Assembly: GCF_003289955.1 (NCBI RefSeq)
Contig: NZ_QLZR01000004.1
Location: 124,001 to 188,000 of the forward strand
Length of the DNA stretch: 64,000 nt
Source of the DNA: Planococcus halotolerans
GTDB taxonomy: Bacteria; Bacillota; Bacilli; Bacillales_A; Planococcaceae
Direction: 5' to 3'
This document shows positions 54,617 through 64,000 of the stretch, one piece after another. The translations under genes and the position numbers were made by a program. The first letter of the stretch is position 1. Each line of letters opens with the position of its first letter. Below the pieces are notes generated by a model. That model searched no databases. It had not been told where the DNA came from and saw only the letters and a program-made list of their open reading frames with translations.

Positions 54617-55972
54617 ATGACGATGAAAAAAGTGTTGATAGCAAACCGCGGTGAAATCGCCGTAAGGATTATCCGTGCATGCAAAGAAATGGATATCGAA
54701 ACGGTTGCTGTATATTCGGAAGCTGACAAAGAGGCTTTGCATGTTGAATTGGCTGACGAAGCTTATTGCATCGGCCCGAAACTATCGAAAGACAGCTATT
54801 TGAACTTTTCCAATATCATCAGCGTCGCAAAACTGACAAATTGTGACGGGATCCACCCTGGATACGGTTTTTTGGCGGAAAATTCCAGTTTTGCTGAGCT
54901 TTGTGAAGAATGCGATATTATGTTCATCGGCCCTACTTCAGATGCCATCTCAAAAATGGGAACTAAGGATGTAGCCCGTGAAACGATGCGCAAAGCTGGG
55001 GTTCCGGTTGTTCCCGGTTCTACAGGGATTGTTGCAAGTGAAGAAGATGGCCTTGAAATTGCAGAAAAAATCGGTTTTCCGGTCATCATCAAAGCGACTG
55101 CCGGCGGCGGAGGTAAAGGAATCCGCGTGGCGAGAAGCCGCGAAGATTTCATTACTGGCCTTCGGATGACGCAAAAAGAAGCGGCTGCCGCTTTCGGGAA
55201 TCCAGGCGTTTACATTGAGAAATTCATCGAAGATTTCCGACATATCGAGATTCAAGTCTTGGCAGATTCACATGGCAATGCTGTTCATCTAGGCGAGCGC
55301 GATTGTTCGATTCAGCGCCGCATGCAAAAATTGGTGGAAGAAGCACCTTCGCCTGCCCTGTCTCCTGAACTGCGCACTGAAATGGGAGACGCGGCAGTCA
55401 AAGCTGCTCTTGCAGTGGATTACCGCGGAGCGGGTACGGTGGAATTCATTTTCGACGCTGTAAACCAGAAATTCTATTTCATGGAAATGAATACACGGAT
55501 TCAAGTGGAACATCCGGTAACGGAAATGATCACCGGCGTAGATTTGATCCAGCAGCAATTGAGAGTAGCTTCCGGTGAAACATTAAGTTTCGGCCAGGAA
55601 GATATCACTTTCAAAGGATGGTCGATCGAATGCCGCATCAACGCTGAAAATCCGGCGAAGAATTTTATGCCGTCAGCGGGACGCGTAGATATGTATCTTC
55701 CTCCGGGCGGCCTAGGTGTCCGCATCGACTCTGCAATGTATTCGGGATACAGCATCCCTCCATATTATGACTCGATGGTCGCAAAACTGATCACATTTGC
55801 TGATACACGCGAAGAGGCGGTTGCTAAGATGAAACGTGCACTCGGTGAGTTTGTCATCGAAGGCGTATTCACGACAATCCCATTCCATTTAAAATTAATG
55901 GATCACGAAGTTTTCAAATCAGGCGATTTCAACACGAAATTCCTTGAGAAATACGATGTATTGAATTCCTAG
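54617..55972 (+). CDS. accC: Biotin carboxylase subunit of acetyl-CoA carboxylase
   Basis: A 451-residue ATP-grasp enzyme that carboxylates AccB-bound biotin. KVLIANRGEIAVRI at the N-terminus, the glycine-rich ATP loop KATAGGGGKGIRVA, and the catalytic FMEMNTRIQVEHPVTE segment are all present. AAAGGGG precedes ATG 54617, 18 bases after accB. The carboxyltransferase genes accA/accD are not in the window. Confidence 0.97.
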   Translation: MTMKKVLIANRGEIAVRIIRACKEMDIETVAVYSEADKEALHVELADEAYCIGPKLSKDSYLNFSNIISVAKLTNCDGIHPGYGFLAENSSFAELCEECDIMFIGPTSDAISKMGTKDVARETMRKAGVPVVPGSTGIVASEEDGLEIAEKIGFPVIIKATAGGGGKGIRVARSREDFITGLRMTQKEAAAAFGNPGVYIEKFIEDFRHIEIQVLADSHGNAVHLGERDCSIQRRMQKLVEEAPSPALSPELRTEMGDAAVKAALAVDYRGAGTVEFIFDAVNQKFYFMEMNTRIQVEHPVTEMITGVDLIQQQLRVASGETLSFGQEDITFKGWSIECRINAENPAKNFMPSAGRVDMYLPPGGLGVRIDSAMYSGYSIPPYYDSMVAKLITFADTREEAVAKMKRALGEFVIEGVFTTIPFHLKLMDHEVFKSGDFNTKFLEKYDVLNS

Positions 55973-55986
55973 GGAGGAATGTCAAA

Positions 55987-56385
55987 ATGGCAGAAAAAAC
56001 GATTCCGTATGTAAAAATGAAACCGACTAATAAACAGGACCTTGGAAACATCGAAGTGGCTCCTGAAGTTTTGGAAATCATCGCAAGCATAGCAGCATCA
56101 GATATTGAAGGCGTTGCCAGCATGCGCGGTAATTTTGCCTCAGGCGTAGTCGAGCGTCTTGGTAAAAAGGTGCATGGCAAAGGCATAAAAACCGAGCTTG
56201 CAGCAGACGGTTTGATGATTGATGTCTATTGTGTCATCAATTATGGTGTTTCAATTCCGCAAACTGCTCAAAAAATTCAGGAGCAGGTTCGCCAGACTCT
56301 TGAAAATATGACTTCACTGCAGACGCAGGAAGTGAATGTCCATATTACAGGCATCCAGTTTGAATCCCAGCAGCATATCGATTAA
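55987..56385 (+). CDS. yqhY: Asp23/Gls24 family envelope stress protein (YqhY)
   Basis: A 132-residue Asp23/Gls24 protein with the typical core PEVLEIIASIAASDIEGVASM and INYGVSIPQTAQKIQEQVR. In Bacillales yqhY is cotranscribed with accBC and its loss selects changes in acetyl-CoA carboxylase, so it is thought to tune fatty-acid synthesis. The ribosome site is GGGAGGAATG and the spacing to accC is 14 bases. Confidence 0.9.
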   Translation: MAEKTIPYVKMKPTNKQDLGNIEVAPEVLEIIASIAASDIEGVASMRGNFASGVVERLGKKVHGKGIKTELAADGLMIDVYCVINYGVSIPQTAQKIQEQVRQTLENMTSLQTQEVNVHITGIQFESQQHID

Positions 56386-56388
56386 TAA

Positions 56389-56437
56389 GAAAAAGCCAGC
56401 CCAGGCACCGAACCGGTGTGAAGGGGCGGCTTTTTTG
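56389..56437 (+). terminator. Terminator of accB-accC-yqhY
   Basis: AAAAAGCC and GGCTTTTTT outer arms with internal CACCG/CGGTG pairing. Confidence 0.8.
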
Positions 56438-56469
56438 ATTTGGCTGGGTTCATTGCGGATAGAGATTTG

Positions 56470-56506
56470 GCAGCCAGCAGGCAAATTATTCTGCCCGCTG
56501 GCTGCT
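56470..56506. repeat. Second hairpin between yqhY and nusB
   Basis: GCAGCCAGCAGGCA and TGCCCGCTGGCTGC pair with one mismatch around AATTATTC. Only a short T stretch follows a few bases later. A TATAAT at 56556-56561 downstream probably belongs to the nusB promoter. Confidence 0.5.
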
Positions 56507-56599
56507 GCTCTATTTTCCGAACATTTCAAACATGGAAGTTCCGGTGTATTATCTGTATAATGAGGGGTAATTAGCAGTGAAAAGGAGACCGGGTTTATT

Positions 56600-56989
56600 A
56601 TGAAACGACATGAAGCACGTGAAAAAGCACTCCAGACTCTATTTCAATTGGAGGGCACGGAACTTACGATGGCCGAAGCGATCGAGCACGTTATGAACGG
56701 AGAAAACGACAATTTCTATACACTGTTGGTCGAAGGAACCTATTCAAACATGGCTGATATCGATGATAAATTAAAAGGGCATCTGGAAAATTGGTCGTTG
56801 GAAAGATTGCCGAAAATTGAACGTACAATCCTCCGAATGGCGGTTTTCGAACTGGCTTATATGGAAGATGCTCCATCCCGCGTCATCATGAACGAAGCGA
56901 TCGAACTGAGCAAAACCTTCGGCGATGAAAAATCTAGCCGCTTCGTCAATGGTGTTTTATCAAAGTTTACAGACGAACTAGAAAATTAA
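56600..56989 (+). CDS. nusB: Transcription antitermination factor NusB
   Basis: A 129-residue all-helical protein that binds boxA RNA with NusE (S10) during rRNA antitermination. The MKRHEAREKALQTLFQLE start, LPKIERTILRMAVFEL and the terminal VINEAIELSKTFG-like segment with FVNGVLSK are diagnostic. AAAAGGAGA precedes the ATG. folD follows 15 bases later. Confidence 0.95.
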   Translation: MKRHEAREKALQTLFQLEGTELTMAEAIEHVMNGENDNFYTLLVEGTYSNMADIDDKLKGHLENWSLERLPKIERTILRMAVFELAYMEDAPSRVIMNEAIELSKTFGDEKSSRFVNGVLSKFTDELEN

Positions 56990-57004
56990 TTTGGAGGGAT
57001 TTAC

Positions 57005-57865
57005 TTGTCAGCCACTTTAATCGATGGAAAAGCTACCAGCCAGAAAATCAAAAGCCAAATAGCAGTTCGCGTTGAACAATTAGCGCAACAAGGAATTGTT
57101 CCGGGATTGGCGGTCGTCCTGATCGGCGACAACCCGGCTTCCCATACATATGTCAAAAATAAAAAGAAAACATGTGAAGCCCTTGGCATGCGCTCTGATT
57201 TATTGGAGTTCCCGGAATCCTTCGGAGAAGGCGAACTGCTGGAAGTGATCAGCAATTTGAACAATGACCCGGAAATCCACGGCATCCTTGTACAATTGCC
57301 GCTTCCAGGGCATATTGATGAATTTAAAGTGATACTGGCAATTGATCCTGATAAAGATGTTGATGGGTTCCACCCCGTTTCTGTAGGGAACATGATGATT
57401 GGCCGTGAGGCATTTCTGCCGTGCACACCACATGGGATTATGAAACTTCTTGAAGAATATCATATCGATCCGGCAGGCAAGCACGCGGTCGTCATCGGCA
57501 GAAGCAATATCGTCGGAAAGCCGGCAGGGCAGCTTCTGCTGCAAAGGGATGCGACTGTCACTTACTGCCATTCCAGAACCGTAGATCTGGCCGAGTATAC
57601 CCGCAAGGCGGACATACTCATTTCGGCGGTGGGCAGGGCCAAGTTTCTCGGAAAAGAGTACATTAAGCCGGGTGCTGTGGTGATTGATGTCGGCATGAAC
57701 CGTGACGAAAATGGGAAATTATGCGGTGATGTGGATTTTGAAGATGTACTGGACACGGCTTCCCATATTACCCCAGTGCCCGGCGGCGTCGGTCCGATGA
57801 CTATCGCTATGCTCATGGAGAACACGCTTCTTTCGGCTGAAAGAGGATTAACGGAGACAAAATGA
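57005..57865 (+). CDS. folD: Bifunctional methylenetetrahydrofolate dehydrogenase/cyclohydrolase
   Basis: A 286-residue enzyme that interconverts 5,10-methylene-, methenyl- and 10-formyl-THF using [17 protein letters not shown] holds the catalytic Tyr and Lys. The NADP-binding [15 protein letters not shown] and the terminal [15 protein letters not shown] are typical. It starts with TTG at 57005 behind GGAGGGA. It would act on the methylene-THF produced by the glycine cleavage enzymes encoded at 42764. Confidence 0.96.
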   Translation: MSATLIDGKATSQKIKSQIAVRVEQLAQQGIVPGLAVVLIGDNPASHTYVKNKKKTCEALGMRSDLLEFPESFGEGELLEVISNLNNDPEIHGILVQLPLPGHIDEFKVILAIDPDKDVDGFHPVSVGNMMIGREAFLPCTPHGIMKLLEEYHIDPAGKHAVVIGRSNIVGKPAGQLLLQRDATVTYCHSRTVDLAEYTRKADILISAVGRAKFLGKEYIKPGAVVIDVGMNRDENGKLCGDVDFEDVLDTASHITPVPGGVGPMTIAMLMENTLLSAERGLTETK

Positions 57866-57892
57866 GCCTGAGCATGTAAAATAATAAGAAAC

Positions 57893-57926
57893 AAAGCTGT
57901 TTTTCGAAAGAAAGACAGCTTTTTAA
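57893..57926 (+). terminator. Terminator after folD
   Basis: AAAGCTGT and ACAGCTTT arms with T residues after. Confidence 0.8.
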
Positions 57927-57949
57927 TATGGAAGATAGGGGCTGAAAAC

Positions 57950-59311
57950 TTGACGTCCGACCCATACTTAAGTGTAAAAGCGTTAACGAAATACATAAAA
58001 AAGAAGTTTGATGCTGATCCCCATTTGCGCGATGTTTATGTAAAAGGGGAACTTTCAAATGTGAAGATCCATACAAGCGGCCACATTTACTTTACATTGA
58101 AAGACAGTTCTTCCCGGCTTCCGGCGGTGATGTTCGCAACGAATGCACGCTCTGTAAAATTCAAACCCGAAAGTGGCATGACCGTATTGATACGCGGGGA
58201 TGTCTCCGTCTATGAAGCTTCCGGACAGTATCAGCTCTATGCACAGTCAATGCAACCGGACGGCATAGGGGATTATTACCTGGCTTTTGAACAGTTGAAG
58301 AAAAAACTCTTAGCAGAAGGTTTTTTTAATCCATCCCATAAAAAGCAATTACCGAAATATCCGGAAAAGATAGCAGTTGTTACTGCGCCTACTGGAGCAG
58401 CGGTCAGAGATATCATCATCACCCTGAATCGGCGCTACCCGATGGCAAAAGTCACGATTTTTCCGACGCTGGTGCAAGGGGAGCAGGCCACAAGATCGAT
58501 TGTCCAGTCGATACAGGCTGCCAATGACTCAGCTTTTGATGTCATGATCGTTGGGCGTGGAGGCGGATCGATTGAAGACCTTTGGGCTTTTAATGAAGAA
58601 GCGGTTGCCCGGGCGATTTTCGATTCCCGCATTCCGGTCATTTCCGCCGTCGGCCACGAAACTGATACGACCATTGCTGATTTTGTCGCCGACCTGCGTG
58701 CAGCAACACCGACTGCTGCAGCTGAACTAGCTGTTCCGAGCCGGTCAGAATTGCTCGACAGGGTTATTACCCAGCAAAGCGGCATGTACCGTATCATTTC
58801 GAACATCCTTGACAGAGAGAAGACGGCGCTAAGAAAACTGACGACCTCAATGCCTTTCGCATATCCCGACCGCTTATACCGACCGTTCATTGAAAGGGTA
58901 GAACGTGCGACGGATTCGCTTCAGCGGGAAGTGTTCCAGCACCTTAACCGGTCGAGGGAACGGTTTACAAACCTTGACCGCCAATTGGCCAATCGCATCC
59001 CGGCCCAGCGGATCAGACAATCCCAGTCGGATATAAGCCAATTGCAGAAAAGATTGGAGCAATCCACGCTGCAGTCAATGAACAACAATAAAATGAAATT
59101 GACATCCGCCATCCGGACACTTGATGCACTGAGCCCATTAAAGCTGATGGAACGGGGCTATACTATACCGTATAAAGACGGAGAAGTGGTTAAAAGCATC
59201 CATCAAGTAAAAGCTGGAGACGAGCTAAAAGTGACAATGCAGGACGGTACTGTTGAAGCGACCGTCGTAAAAACCATTCCAACAACAAAAGGGGAGCATA
59301 ATAATGGCTGA
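57950..59311 (+). CDS. xseA: Exodeoxyribonuclease VII large subunit
   Basis: A 453-residue catalytic subunit of the single-strand exonuclease. An N-terminal OB fold (about 1-100, YVKGELSNVKIHTSGHIYF) is followed by the nuclease core with GRGGGSIEDLWAFN and SAVGHETD, then a coiled-coil region for binding small subunits. It starts with TTG at 57950, weakly supported by AGGGGCTGA. It overlaps xseB by eight bases. Confidence 0.94.
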   Translation: MTSDPYLSVKALTKYIKKKFDADPHLRDVYVKGELSNVKIHTSGHIYFTLKDSSSRLPAVMFATNARSVKFKPESGMTVLIRGDVSVYEASGQYQLYAQSMQPDGIGDYYLAFEQLKKKLLAEGFFNPSHKKQLPKYPEKIAVVTAPTGAAVRDIIITLNRRYPMAKVTIFPTLVQGEQATRSIVQSIQAANDSAFDVMIVGRGGGSIEDLWAFNEEAVARAIFDSRIPVISAVGHETDTTIADFVADLRAATPTAAAELAVPSRSELLDRVITQQSGMYRIISNILDREKTALRKLTTSMPFAYPDRLYRPFIERVERATDSLQREVFQHLNRSRERFTNLDRQLANRIPAQRIRQSQSDISQLQKRLEQSTLQSMNNNKMKLTSAIRTLDALSPLKLMERGYTIPYKDGEVVKSIHQVKAGDELKVTMQDGTVEATVVKTIPTTKGEHNNG

Positions 59312-59540
59312 AAAGAAAATCATGTTCAACGATGCGATGCAGCAATTGGAAGAGATCGTCCGCCAATTGGAACAAGGGGATGTGCCTCTTGAAGAAGCAT
59401 TGACTTTGTATCAAAAAGGCATGGAATTATCCAAAGTGTGCCACGATAAATTGCAGAATGCAGAAGAGCAATTAGTAACGATGATGAAAGATGGGAAAGA
59501 AACGCCTGTTGATATTGGAAAGGACGGTACCCCGAAATGA
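59304..59540 (+). CDS. xseB: Exodeoxyribonuclease VII small subunit
   Basis: A 78-residue helical-hairpin protein (MFNDAMQQLEEIVRQLEQGD and LEEALTLYQKGMELSKVC). Several copies bind the XseA coiled coil. AAAGGGGAG precedes its ATG within the end of xseA, and its stop overlaps the ispA start (ATGA). Confidence 0.95.
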   Translation: MAEKKIMFNDAMQQLEEIVRQLEQGDVPLEEALTLYQKGMELSKVCHDKLQNAEEQLVTMMKDGKETPVDIGKDGTPK

Positions 59541-60415
59541 AGCTGAATGACTTTCGCAGCTATTATGAACCGTTGATCCAGCAGGAATTGCTGGATCAGA
59601 TTTCTTCCCTGTCAATTCCGGATTCACTCAAGGAATCCATGAACTATTCGCTGCAGGCAGGAGGCAAGCGCATCCGTCCGATTCTTTTGCTGGCAGTAAT
59701 GCACGAGCTTGGCCATAATCATCCGGATGCGTTGAAAGTTGCCGCAGCTGTTGAAATGATCCATACCTACTCGCTGATTCATGATGACTTGCCAAGTATG
59801 GATGATGATGATTTAAGAAGAGGCATGCCAACCAACCATAAGGTCTTTGGTGAAGCAGTAGCCATCCTTGCCGGTGATGCATTAGTGACATACAGTTTCG
59901 GCTTGATTGCGCGCCTTGAAAATGTTTCAAGCGACGACAAAGTGCAATTGATCGACCTGATGAGTGTATCCGCCGGTGCCGAAGGAATGGTAGGCGGACA
60001 AATACTCGATATTGAAGGCGAAGAGAAAAAGCTGGAATTGAAGGAACTTGAACAGGTGCACCGGTTGAAAACCGGCGCATTGCTGACTTTCAGTATTCTG
60101 GCAGGAGCGATTCTTGCGCAGGCAAAACCTGAAACCATTATGTCGTTGACGCGTTTTGGAGAACATCTGGGCCTTGCATTCCAAATACAGGACGATATCC
60201 TGGATGTGACTGGTACCTCGGAAGAACTCGGCAAGACGGCAGGAAAAGATGAAAATAGTGAAAAAAGTACGTATCCCGGCATTTTGACTTTGCCGAGAGC
60301 CAAAGAAAAACTGGATTATCATGCGTCTGAAGCATTGGCTGCAATTGAAGGGCTGGACGGGGAAATGGCGTTATTGAAAGAATTGACCGCCATGATTGTC
60401 AAAAGAAAAAACTGA
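59537..60415 (+). CDS. ispA: Farnesyl diphosphate synthase (short-chain polyprenyl synthase)
   Basis: A 292-residue all-helical prenyltransferase joining IPP units to DMAPP/GPP. The first Asp-rich motif DDLPSMDDDDLRRG and the second DDILD bind magnesium-diphosphate. The ATG overlaps the xseB stop. Farnesyl diphosphate feeds undecaprenol, menaquinone and carotenoid routes; product length is inferred from family only. Confidence 0.94.
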   Translation: MKLNDFRSYYEPLIQQELLDQISSLSIPDSLKESMNYSLQAGGKRIRPILLLAVMHELGHNHPDALKVAAAVEMIHTYSLIHDDLPSMDDDDLRRGMPTNHKVFGEAVAILAGDALVTYSFGLIARLENVSSDDKVQLIDLMSVSAGAEGMVGGQILDIEGEEKKLELKELEQVHRLKTGALLTFSILAGAILAQAKPETIMSLTRFGEHLGLAFQIQDDILDVTGTSEELGKTAGKDENSEKSTYPGILTLPRAKEKLDYHASEALAAIEGLDGEMALLKELTAMIVKRKN

Positions 60416-60431
60416 CAATAGTTCCTCCCGT

Positions 60432-60459
60432 TTGTACATTCGCTGACAATTGATATAAT
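60432..60459 (+). promoter_or_regulatory. Promoter of dxs-tlyA
   Basis: TTGTAC (60432-60437) and TATAAT (60454-60459) with a 16-base spacer and an extended TGA before the -10. Confidence 0.65.
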
Positions 60460-60507
60460 GTAGAGAGAAATAAAGACGGAAAAATTTTTAAAAAGGTGTG
60501 TGATGGA

Positions 60508-62412
60508 ATGGATCTTCATACGATTACTAGTCCATCTTTCTTAAAAGAGCTGAACAACGAGCAGCTCGTCGAATTAAGTGAAGATATCAGACGATTTTTA
60601 ATAGAGAACTTATCAAAAACCGGAGGCCATATCGGCCCCAATCTCGGTGTTGTCGAATTGACGATTGCACTTCACCGTGTTTTCGACAGCCCGTCCGATA
60701 AATTGATATGGGATGTAGGGCACCAGTCCTACGTTCATAAGATTCTTACCGGGAGAGCTTCGCAGTTTGATACATTGCGTCAGTTCAAAGGCCTCTGCGG
60801 TTTTCCGAAGCGCAATGAGAGCGACCACGATGTATGGGAAACCGGCCATAGTTCAACATCGTTATCTGCAGCAATGGGGATGGCAGCTGCCCGTGATATT
60901 AAGAAAGCCAAAAACCATGTTATACCAATTATCGGAGACGGTGCGCTGACAGGCGGAATGGCCCTGGAAGCATTGAATCACATCGGCCACGCCAATACCG
61001 ATATGGTAGTTATTCTGAATGACAACGAAATGTCAATCGCACCAAACGTTGGTGCTTTGCATTCGATGCTTGGAAGAATGCGGACTGCCGGAAAATACAA
61101 TAAAGTCAAAGATGATCTTGAGTACCTTCTTAAGAAAGTACCGGCAGTTGGCGGCAAGCTTGCCTCTACAGCAGAGCGGGTTAAAGACAGCCTGAAATAT
61201 CTATTGGTATCCGGTATGTTTTTCGAAGAGCTCGGATTCACTTATCTTGGTCCTATTGATGGTCACGATCTGGAAGAATTGGAAGACAATCTTCAATATG
61301 CCAAAAAAGTGGGCGGACCTGTCCTGCTGCACGTCGTTACGAAAAAAGGAAAAGGCTTTTTGCCTGCAGAACAGGATAAAATCGGCACATGGCACGGAAC
61401 TGGCCCTTATAAAATCGATACCGGTGATCTTGTAAAATCATCATCGAAAGCACCTTCTTGGAGCGGTTTGATTGCGGAAACTGTCCGCAAGCTGGCTCGC
61501 ACAGACGAGCGCATCGTGGCAATTACACCGGCAATGCCTGTAGGTTCCAAGCTTGAAGGCTTTGCTTCCGAATTCCCGAATCGTTTCTATGATGTGGGAA
61601 TCGCTGAACAGCATGCCACAACCATGTCTGCCGGACTCGCTACACAGGACATGAAACCTTTCCTTGCCATCTATTCGACATTCCTTCAACGCGCTTATGA
61701 CCAGGTTGTCCATGATATTTGCCGCCAGAATCTGAATGTCTTTATCGGCATTGACCGCTCCGGTTTGGTAGGGGCAGACGGCGAGACGCATCAGGGTGTA
61801 TTTGATGTCGCATTCCTCCGCAACCTGCCAAATATGGTGGTCATGATGCCGAAAGATGAAAACGAAGGTCAGCATATGGTCAAAACAGCCATCGACTATA
61901 ACGGAGGTCCCATTGCATTGCGTTATCCGCGGGGCAATGGTCTTGGTGTAGAAATGGATGATGAGCTTAAAGCCTTGAAAATCGGCAGCTGGGAAGTTTT
62001 AAGAGAAGGCAGCGATGCCGCCATTCTTACTTTCGGCACGACAATTCCGATGGCGATGGATGCCGCTGAAAAACTTGCAGAAAACGGCATCAATTCAGAG
62101 GTGGTCAATGCAAGATTCATTAAACCGTTGGACGAAGAAATGCTCCATGGTATTTTCAAACGCAATATTCCCGTGCTGACAGTTGAAGAAGCGATTCTGC
62201 AAGGCGGTTTCGGCAGTGCTGTTCTGGAATTTGCCCATGAAAATGGTTATCACGATGCCGTTATCGATCGTATGGGAATACCTGACCAATTCATAGAACA
62301 TGGAGATGTAGCTGAATTGATGGATGAAATTCACTTGAACAGCGATCAAATCATAAGCACTGTAAAAAGCCAGATTCCTGAAAAATCACAGGCAGGTTAC
62401 AAAGCTCTATGA
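60508..62412 (+). CDS. dxs: 1-deoxy-D-xylulose-5-phosphate synthase
   Basis: A 634-residue thiamine-diphosphate enzyme that condenses pyruvate and glyceraldehyde-3-phosphate, the entry to the MEP pathway. The TPP motif [15 protein letters not shown]...NDNEM, the H in [11 protein letters not shown] and the transketolase-like C-terminal half with [10 protein letters not shown] are present. I prefer ATG 60508, nine bases after AAGGTG, over GTG 60496. The stop overlaps the tlyA start. Confidence 0.96.
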   Translation: MDLHTITSPSFLKELNNEQLVELSEDIRRFLIENLSKTGGHIGPNLGVVELTIALHRVFDSPSDKLIWDVGHQSYVHKILTGRASQFDTLRQFKGLCGFPKRNESDHDVWETGHSSTSLSAAMGMAAARDIKKAKNHVIPIIGDGALTGGMALEALNHIGHANTDMVVILNDNEMSIAPNVGALHSMLGRMRTAGKYNKVKDDLEYLLKKVPAVGGKLASTAERVKDSLKYLLVSGMFFEELGFTYLGPIDGHDLEELEDNLQYAKKVGGPVLLHVVTKKGKGFLPAEQDKIGTWHGTGPYKIDTGDLVKSSSKAPSWSGLIAETVRKLARTDERIVAITPAMPVGSKLEGFASEFPNRFYDVGIAEQHATTMSAGLATQDMKPFLAIYSTFLQRAYDQVVHDICRQNLNVFIGIDRSGLVGADGETHQGVFDVAFLRNLPNMVVMMPKDENEGQHMVKTAIDYNGGPIALRYPRGNGLGVEMDDELKALKIGSWEVLREGSDAAILTFGTTIPMAMDAAEKLAENGINSEVVNARFIKPLDEEMLHGIFKRNIPVLTVEEAILQGGFGSAVLEFAHENGYHDAVIDRMGIPDQFIEHGDVAELMDEIHLNSDQIISTVKSQIPEKSQAGYKAL

Positions 62413-63230
62413 ATAAGATAAAAAAAGAGCGTGTGGATGTTCTCCTTGTTGACAGGGGAATATGTGAAACACGTGAAAAAGCAAAACGGGCCATCATGGC
62501 TGGAATCATCTATTCCGGTTCTGAGCGGATGAATAAACCGGGAGAAAAAATCTCTTCGGATGCTCCTCTCCAAATGAAAGGCAATGATTTGAAATATGTC
62601 AGCCGGGGCGGCTTGAAACTTGAAAAAGCCCTGGCTGAATTCGACTTGTCTGTAGAAGGGAAACTGATGCTGGATATCGGTTCTTCCACCGGTGGCTTCA
62701 CGGACTGCGCTTTGCAGAACGGCGCTGCCCATTGTTACGCCCTCGACGTTGGCTATAACCAACTGGCGTGGAAAATCAGGCAGGACGAACGTGTAACGGT
62801 TATGGAGCGGACGAATTTCCGCCATTCCAAACCGGAAGATTTTACAGAAGGACTGCCTGAATTCGCCAGTATCGATGTATCTTTTATTTCATTGAAGATT
62901 ATCCTTCCAGTATTGAAAACAATCCTGGTGCCTGGCGGGGACGTAATAGCCCTTGTAAAACCTCAATTCGAAGCAGGCAGAGAAAATGTCGGCAAAAAAG
63001 GCATTATACGAGATCCGAAAATCCATAAGGATGTTCTTATCAAAGTAGGCCGGTTTGCATCTGAAGCTGGTTTCCATATCCGGAATATGTCTTTTTCCCC
63101 TATTACTGGAGGGGAAGGCAATATTGAATTTCTCTTCCATTTGCAATCTGCTTTCGAAGGCGAAGAAATCGATGGTATTTCGGAACCCTTGGCAGACCAG
63201 ACTGTGAAACTGGCTCATGAAAATCTCTAG
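62409..63230 (+). CDS. tlyA: TlyA-family rRNA (cytidine-2'-O) methyltransferase (YqxC)
   Basis: A 273-residue protein with an N-terminal S4 RNA-binding domain ([20 protein letters not shown]) and an FtsJ/RrmJ-type SAM domain ([17 protein letters not shown]). Catalytic K and D of the KDKE set are recognisable around DVSFISLKI and KPQFEAG. Homologues methylate 16S/23S rRNA riboses, and some were first described as haemolysins. Its ATG overlaps the dxs stop. Confidence 0.92.
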   Translation: MNKIKKERVDVLLVDRGICETREKAKRAIMAGIIYSGSERMNKPGEKISSDAPLQMKGNDLKYVSRGGLKLEKALAEFDLSVEGKLMLDIGSSTGGFTDCALQNGAAHCYALDVGYNQLAWKIRQDERVTVMERTNFRHSKPEDFTEGLPEFASIDVSFISLKIILPVLKTILVPGGDVIALVKPQFEAGRENVGKKGIIRDPKIHKDVLIKVGRFASEAGFHIRNMSFSPITGGEGNIEFLFHLQSAFEGEEIDGISEPLADQTVKLAHENL

Positions 63231-63232
63231 CA

Positions 63233-63272
63233 GGCAAACACATTCCTTCGGGCATGTGTTTTCTTGTTTTTA
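63233..63272 (+). terminator. Terminator after tlyA
   Basis: AAACACAT and ATGTGTTT arms with a loop containing CTTCGGG, then TTCTTGTTTTT. Confidence 0.75.
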
Positions 63273-63317
63273 CAAACATTTAAGGTTACGATATAAAAGA
63301 ATTAGAATAATTATTCA
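63269..63317 (+). promoter_or_regulatory. Promoter and ARG box of argR
   Basis: TTTACA (63269-63274) and TATAAA (63292-63297) with a 17-base spacer. At the start point AGAATAATTATTCA (63304-63317) matches the ARG-box core TGAATAATTATTCA at 13 of 14 positions and contains a perfect 12-base palindrome. This implies autoregulation of argR. Confidence 0.7.
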
Positions 63318-63332
63318 TTCAGGGGGCGCATT

Positions 63333-63782
63333 ATGAATAAAGGACAACGCCATATAAAGATCCGCGATCTCATTTCGAACCGAGAGATTGAAACACAGGA
63401 TGAATTGGTGGATATATTGAAAGCCGGAGGGTATGAAGTTACTCAAGCTACGGTATCCAGAGACATTAAAGAGCTGCATCTTGTGAAGGTGCCTTTGCAG
63501 GATGGACGCTATAAATACAGTTTGCCAGCAGACCAGCGCTTTAATCCCATGCAAAAGTTGCATCGGGCACTTACCGATGCTTTTGTCAGCATCGACGGCG
63601 CCAGCCATTTTCTGATCATGAAAACTTTGCCCGGCAATGCCCATGCAATCGGTTCCTTGATCGACCATCTTGACTGGCCGGAAATTTTGGGAACCATATG
63701 CGGAGACGATACCTGTCTGATTATCTGCAGGGATATCGAACATCGTGACATATTAAAACAGCGATTGATTGAAATGCTTTGA
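63333..63782 (+). CDS. argR: Arginine repressor ArgR (AhrC)
   Basis: A 149-residue hexameric regulator of arginine synthesis and catabolism. The N-terminal winged helix reads [19 protein letters not shown] with recognition segment [11 protein letters not shown]; the C-terminal arginine-binding domain has [13 protein letters not shown]. It follows tlyA and precedes recN as in B. subtilis (ahrC). A near-perfect ARG box lies at its promoter. Confidence 0.95.
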   Translation: MNKGQRHIKIRDLISNREIETQDELVDILKAGGYEVTQATVSRDIKELHLVKVPLQDGRYKYSLPADQRFNPMQKLHRALTDAFVSIDGASHFLIMKTLPGNAHAIGSLIDHLDWPEILGTICGDDTCLIICRDIEHRDILKQRLIEML

Positions 63783-63799
63783 TAAAGAGGTGAAATGGT

Positions 63800-64000
63800 A
63801 TGCTTCGTGAATTGGATATACGAAATTTTGCTATTATAGATAATTTAACAGTCAGTTTTACCGATGGACTTACCGTATTAACCGGCGAAACGGGTGCAGG
63901 AAAGTCAATAATCATCGATGCTGTCAACCTTTTGGCAGGCGGCAGGGGCAGCCAGGAATTTATCCGGCATGGAGCGAATAAAGCCGAGATTGAAGGGCTT
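63800..64000 (+). CDS. recN: DNA repair protein RecN, N-terminal part
   Basis: The first 67 codons are in the window and the gene runs off the right edge. MLRELDIRNFAIIDNLTVSF followed by Walker A GETGAGKS is the start of the SMC-like ATPase RecN, which acts in double-strand break repair. GAGGTGA precedes the ATG. The argR-recN order matches other Bacillales. Confidence 0.92.
   Translation, partial: MLRELDIRNFAIIDNLTVSFTDGLTVLTGETGAGKSIIIDAVNLLAGGRGSQEFIRHGANKAEIEGL

Overview
The window looks like a chromosome segment of a low-to-moderate GC Gram-positive bacterium of order Bacillales, most likely a non-sporulating member of Planococcaceae (Planococcus/Planomicrobium type). This rests on gene order that tracks the Bacillus subtilis yqfF-to-recN segment almost gene for gene, strong AGGAGG ribosome binding sites, and frequent TTG/GTG starts. 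The spoIIIA operon, which lies between efp and accB in sporulating Bacillus, is absent. The genus assignment is inference.

Layout. 1-13949: information-processing and housekeeping genes (pgpH 3' part, ybeY, dgkA, cdd, era, recO; reverse glyQS with a T-box leader; ccpN-ppsR; dnaG-sigA; acyl-CoA dehydrogenase; cytochrome c; trmK-yqfO). 14330-22483: ispH and ispG (reverse), cshB, nfo, a Zur-boxed znuC-znuB-zur operon, a YqfW-like nucleotidase and a DUF1189 membrane protein. 22645-32664: a phosphate block (Na/Pi cotransporter; PhoP-boxed pstS-pstC-pstA-pstB-phoU), with yqgC, sodA and pbpA between. 32843-37282: rpmG, folate cyclo-ligase, yqgQ, LTA synthase behind an ECF-sigma promoter, and small yqgW/yqgX/yqgY genes. 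38143-42389: the comG competence pseudopilus operon behind a candidate ComK box, then aroK. 42535-46691: a tandem glycine riboswitch with gcvT-gcvPA-gcvPB. 46747-51510: an AAA ATPase, a rhodanese-like protein, and a class II ribonucleotide reductase behind paired NrdR boxes. 51661-64000: aroQ-pepQ-efp, then accB-accC-yqhY, nusB-folD, xseA-xseB-ispA-dxs-tlyA-argR and the start of recN.

The most unusual content is non-coding. A family of about 120-195 bp structured repeats (3654-3901, 14013-14329, 19781-19998, 24443-24586, 53743-53989) recurs between genes. Four of the five loci start directly at the stop codon of the upstream gene, in that gene's orientation. The copies share a two-part stem (AGCTCT/AGAGCT, ATAAG/CTTAT) capped by a hairpin whose arms co-vary between copies. 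They occur as tandem units, and in one place one unit lies precisely inside another. A separate 33-35 bp module found inside two long copies also occurs alone as a large inverted repeat upstream of comGA.

Functional links: dxs, ispG, ispH and ispA are four steps of the MEP/prenyl route; pst, phoU and the Na/Pi cotransporter handle phosphate; folD, the formyl-THF cyclo-ligase and the gcv operon handle one-carbon units; era, ybeY, recO, dnaG, nfo, xseAB and recN handle RNA maturation or DNA repair. No tRNA, rRNA, CRISPR array, prophage or intact insertion sequence was seen.
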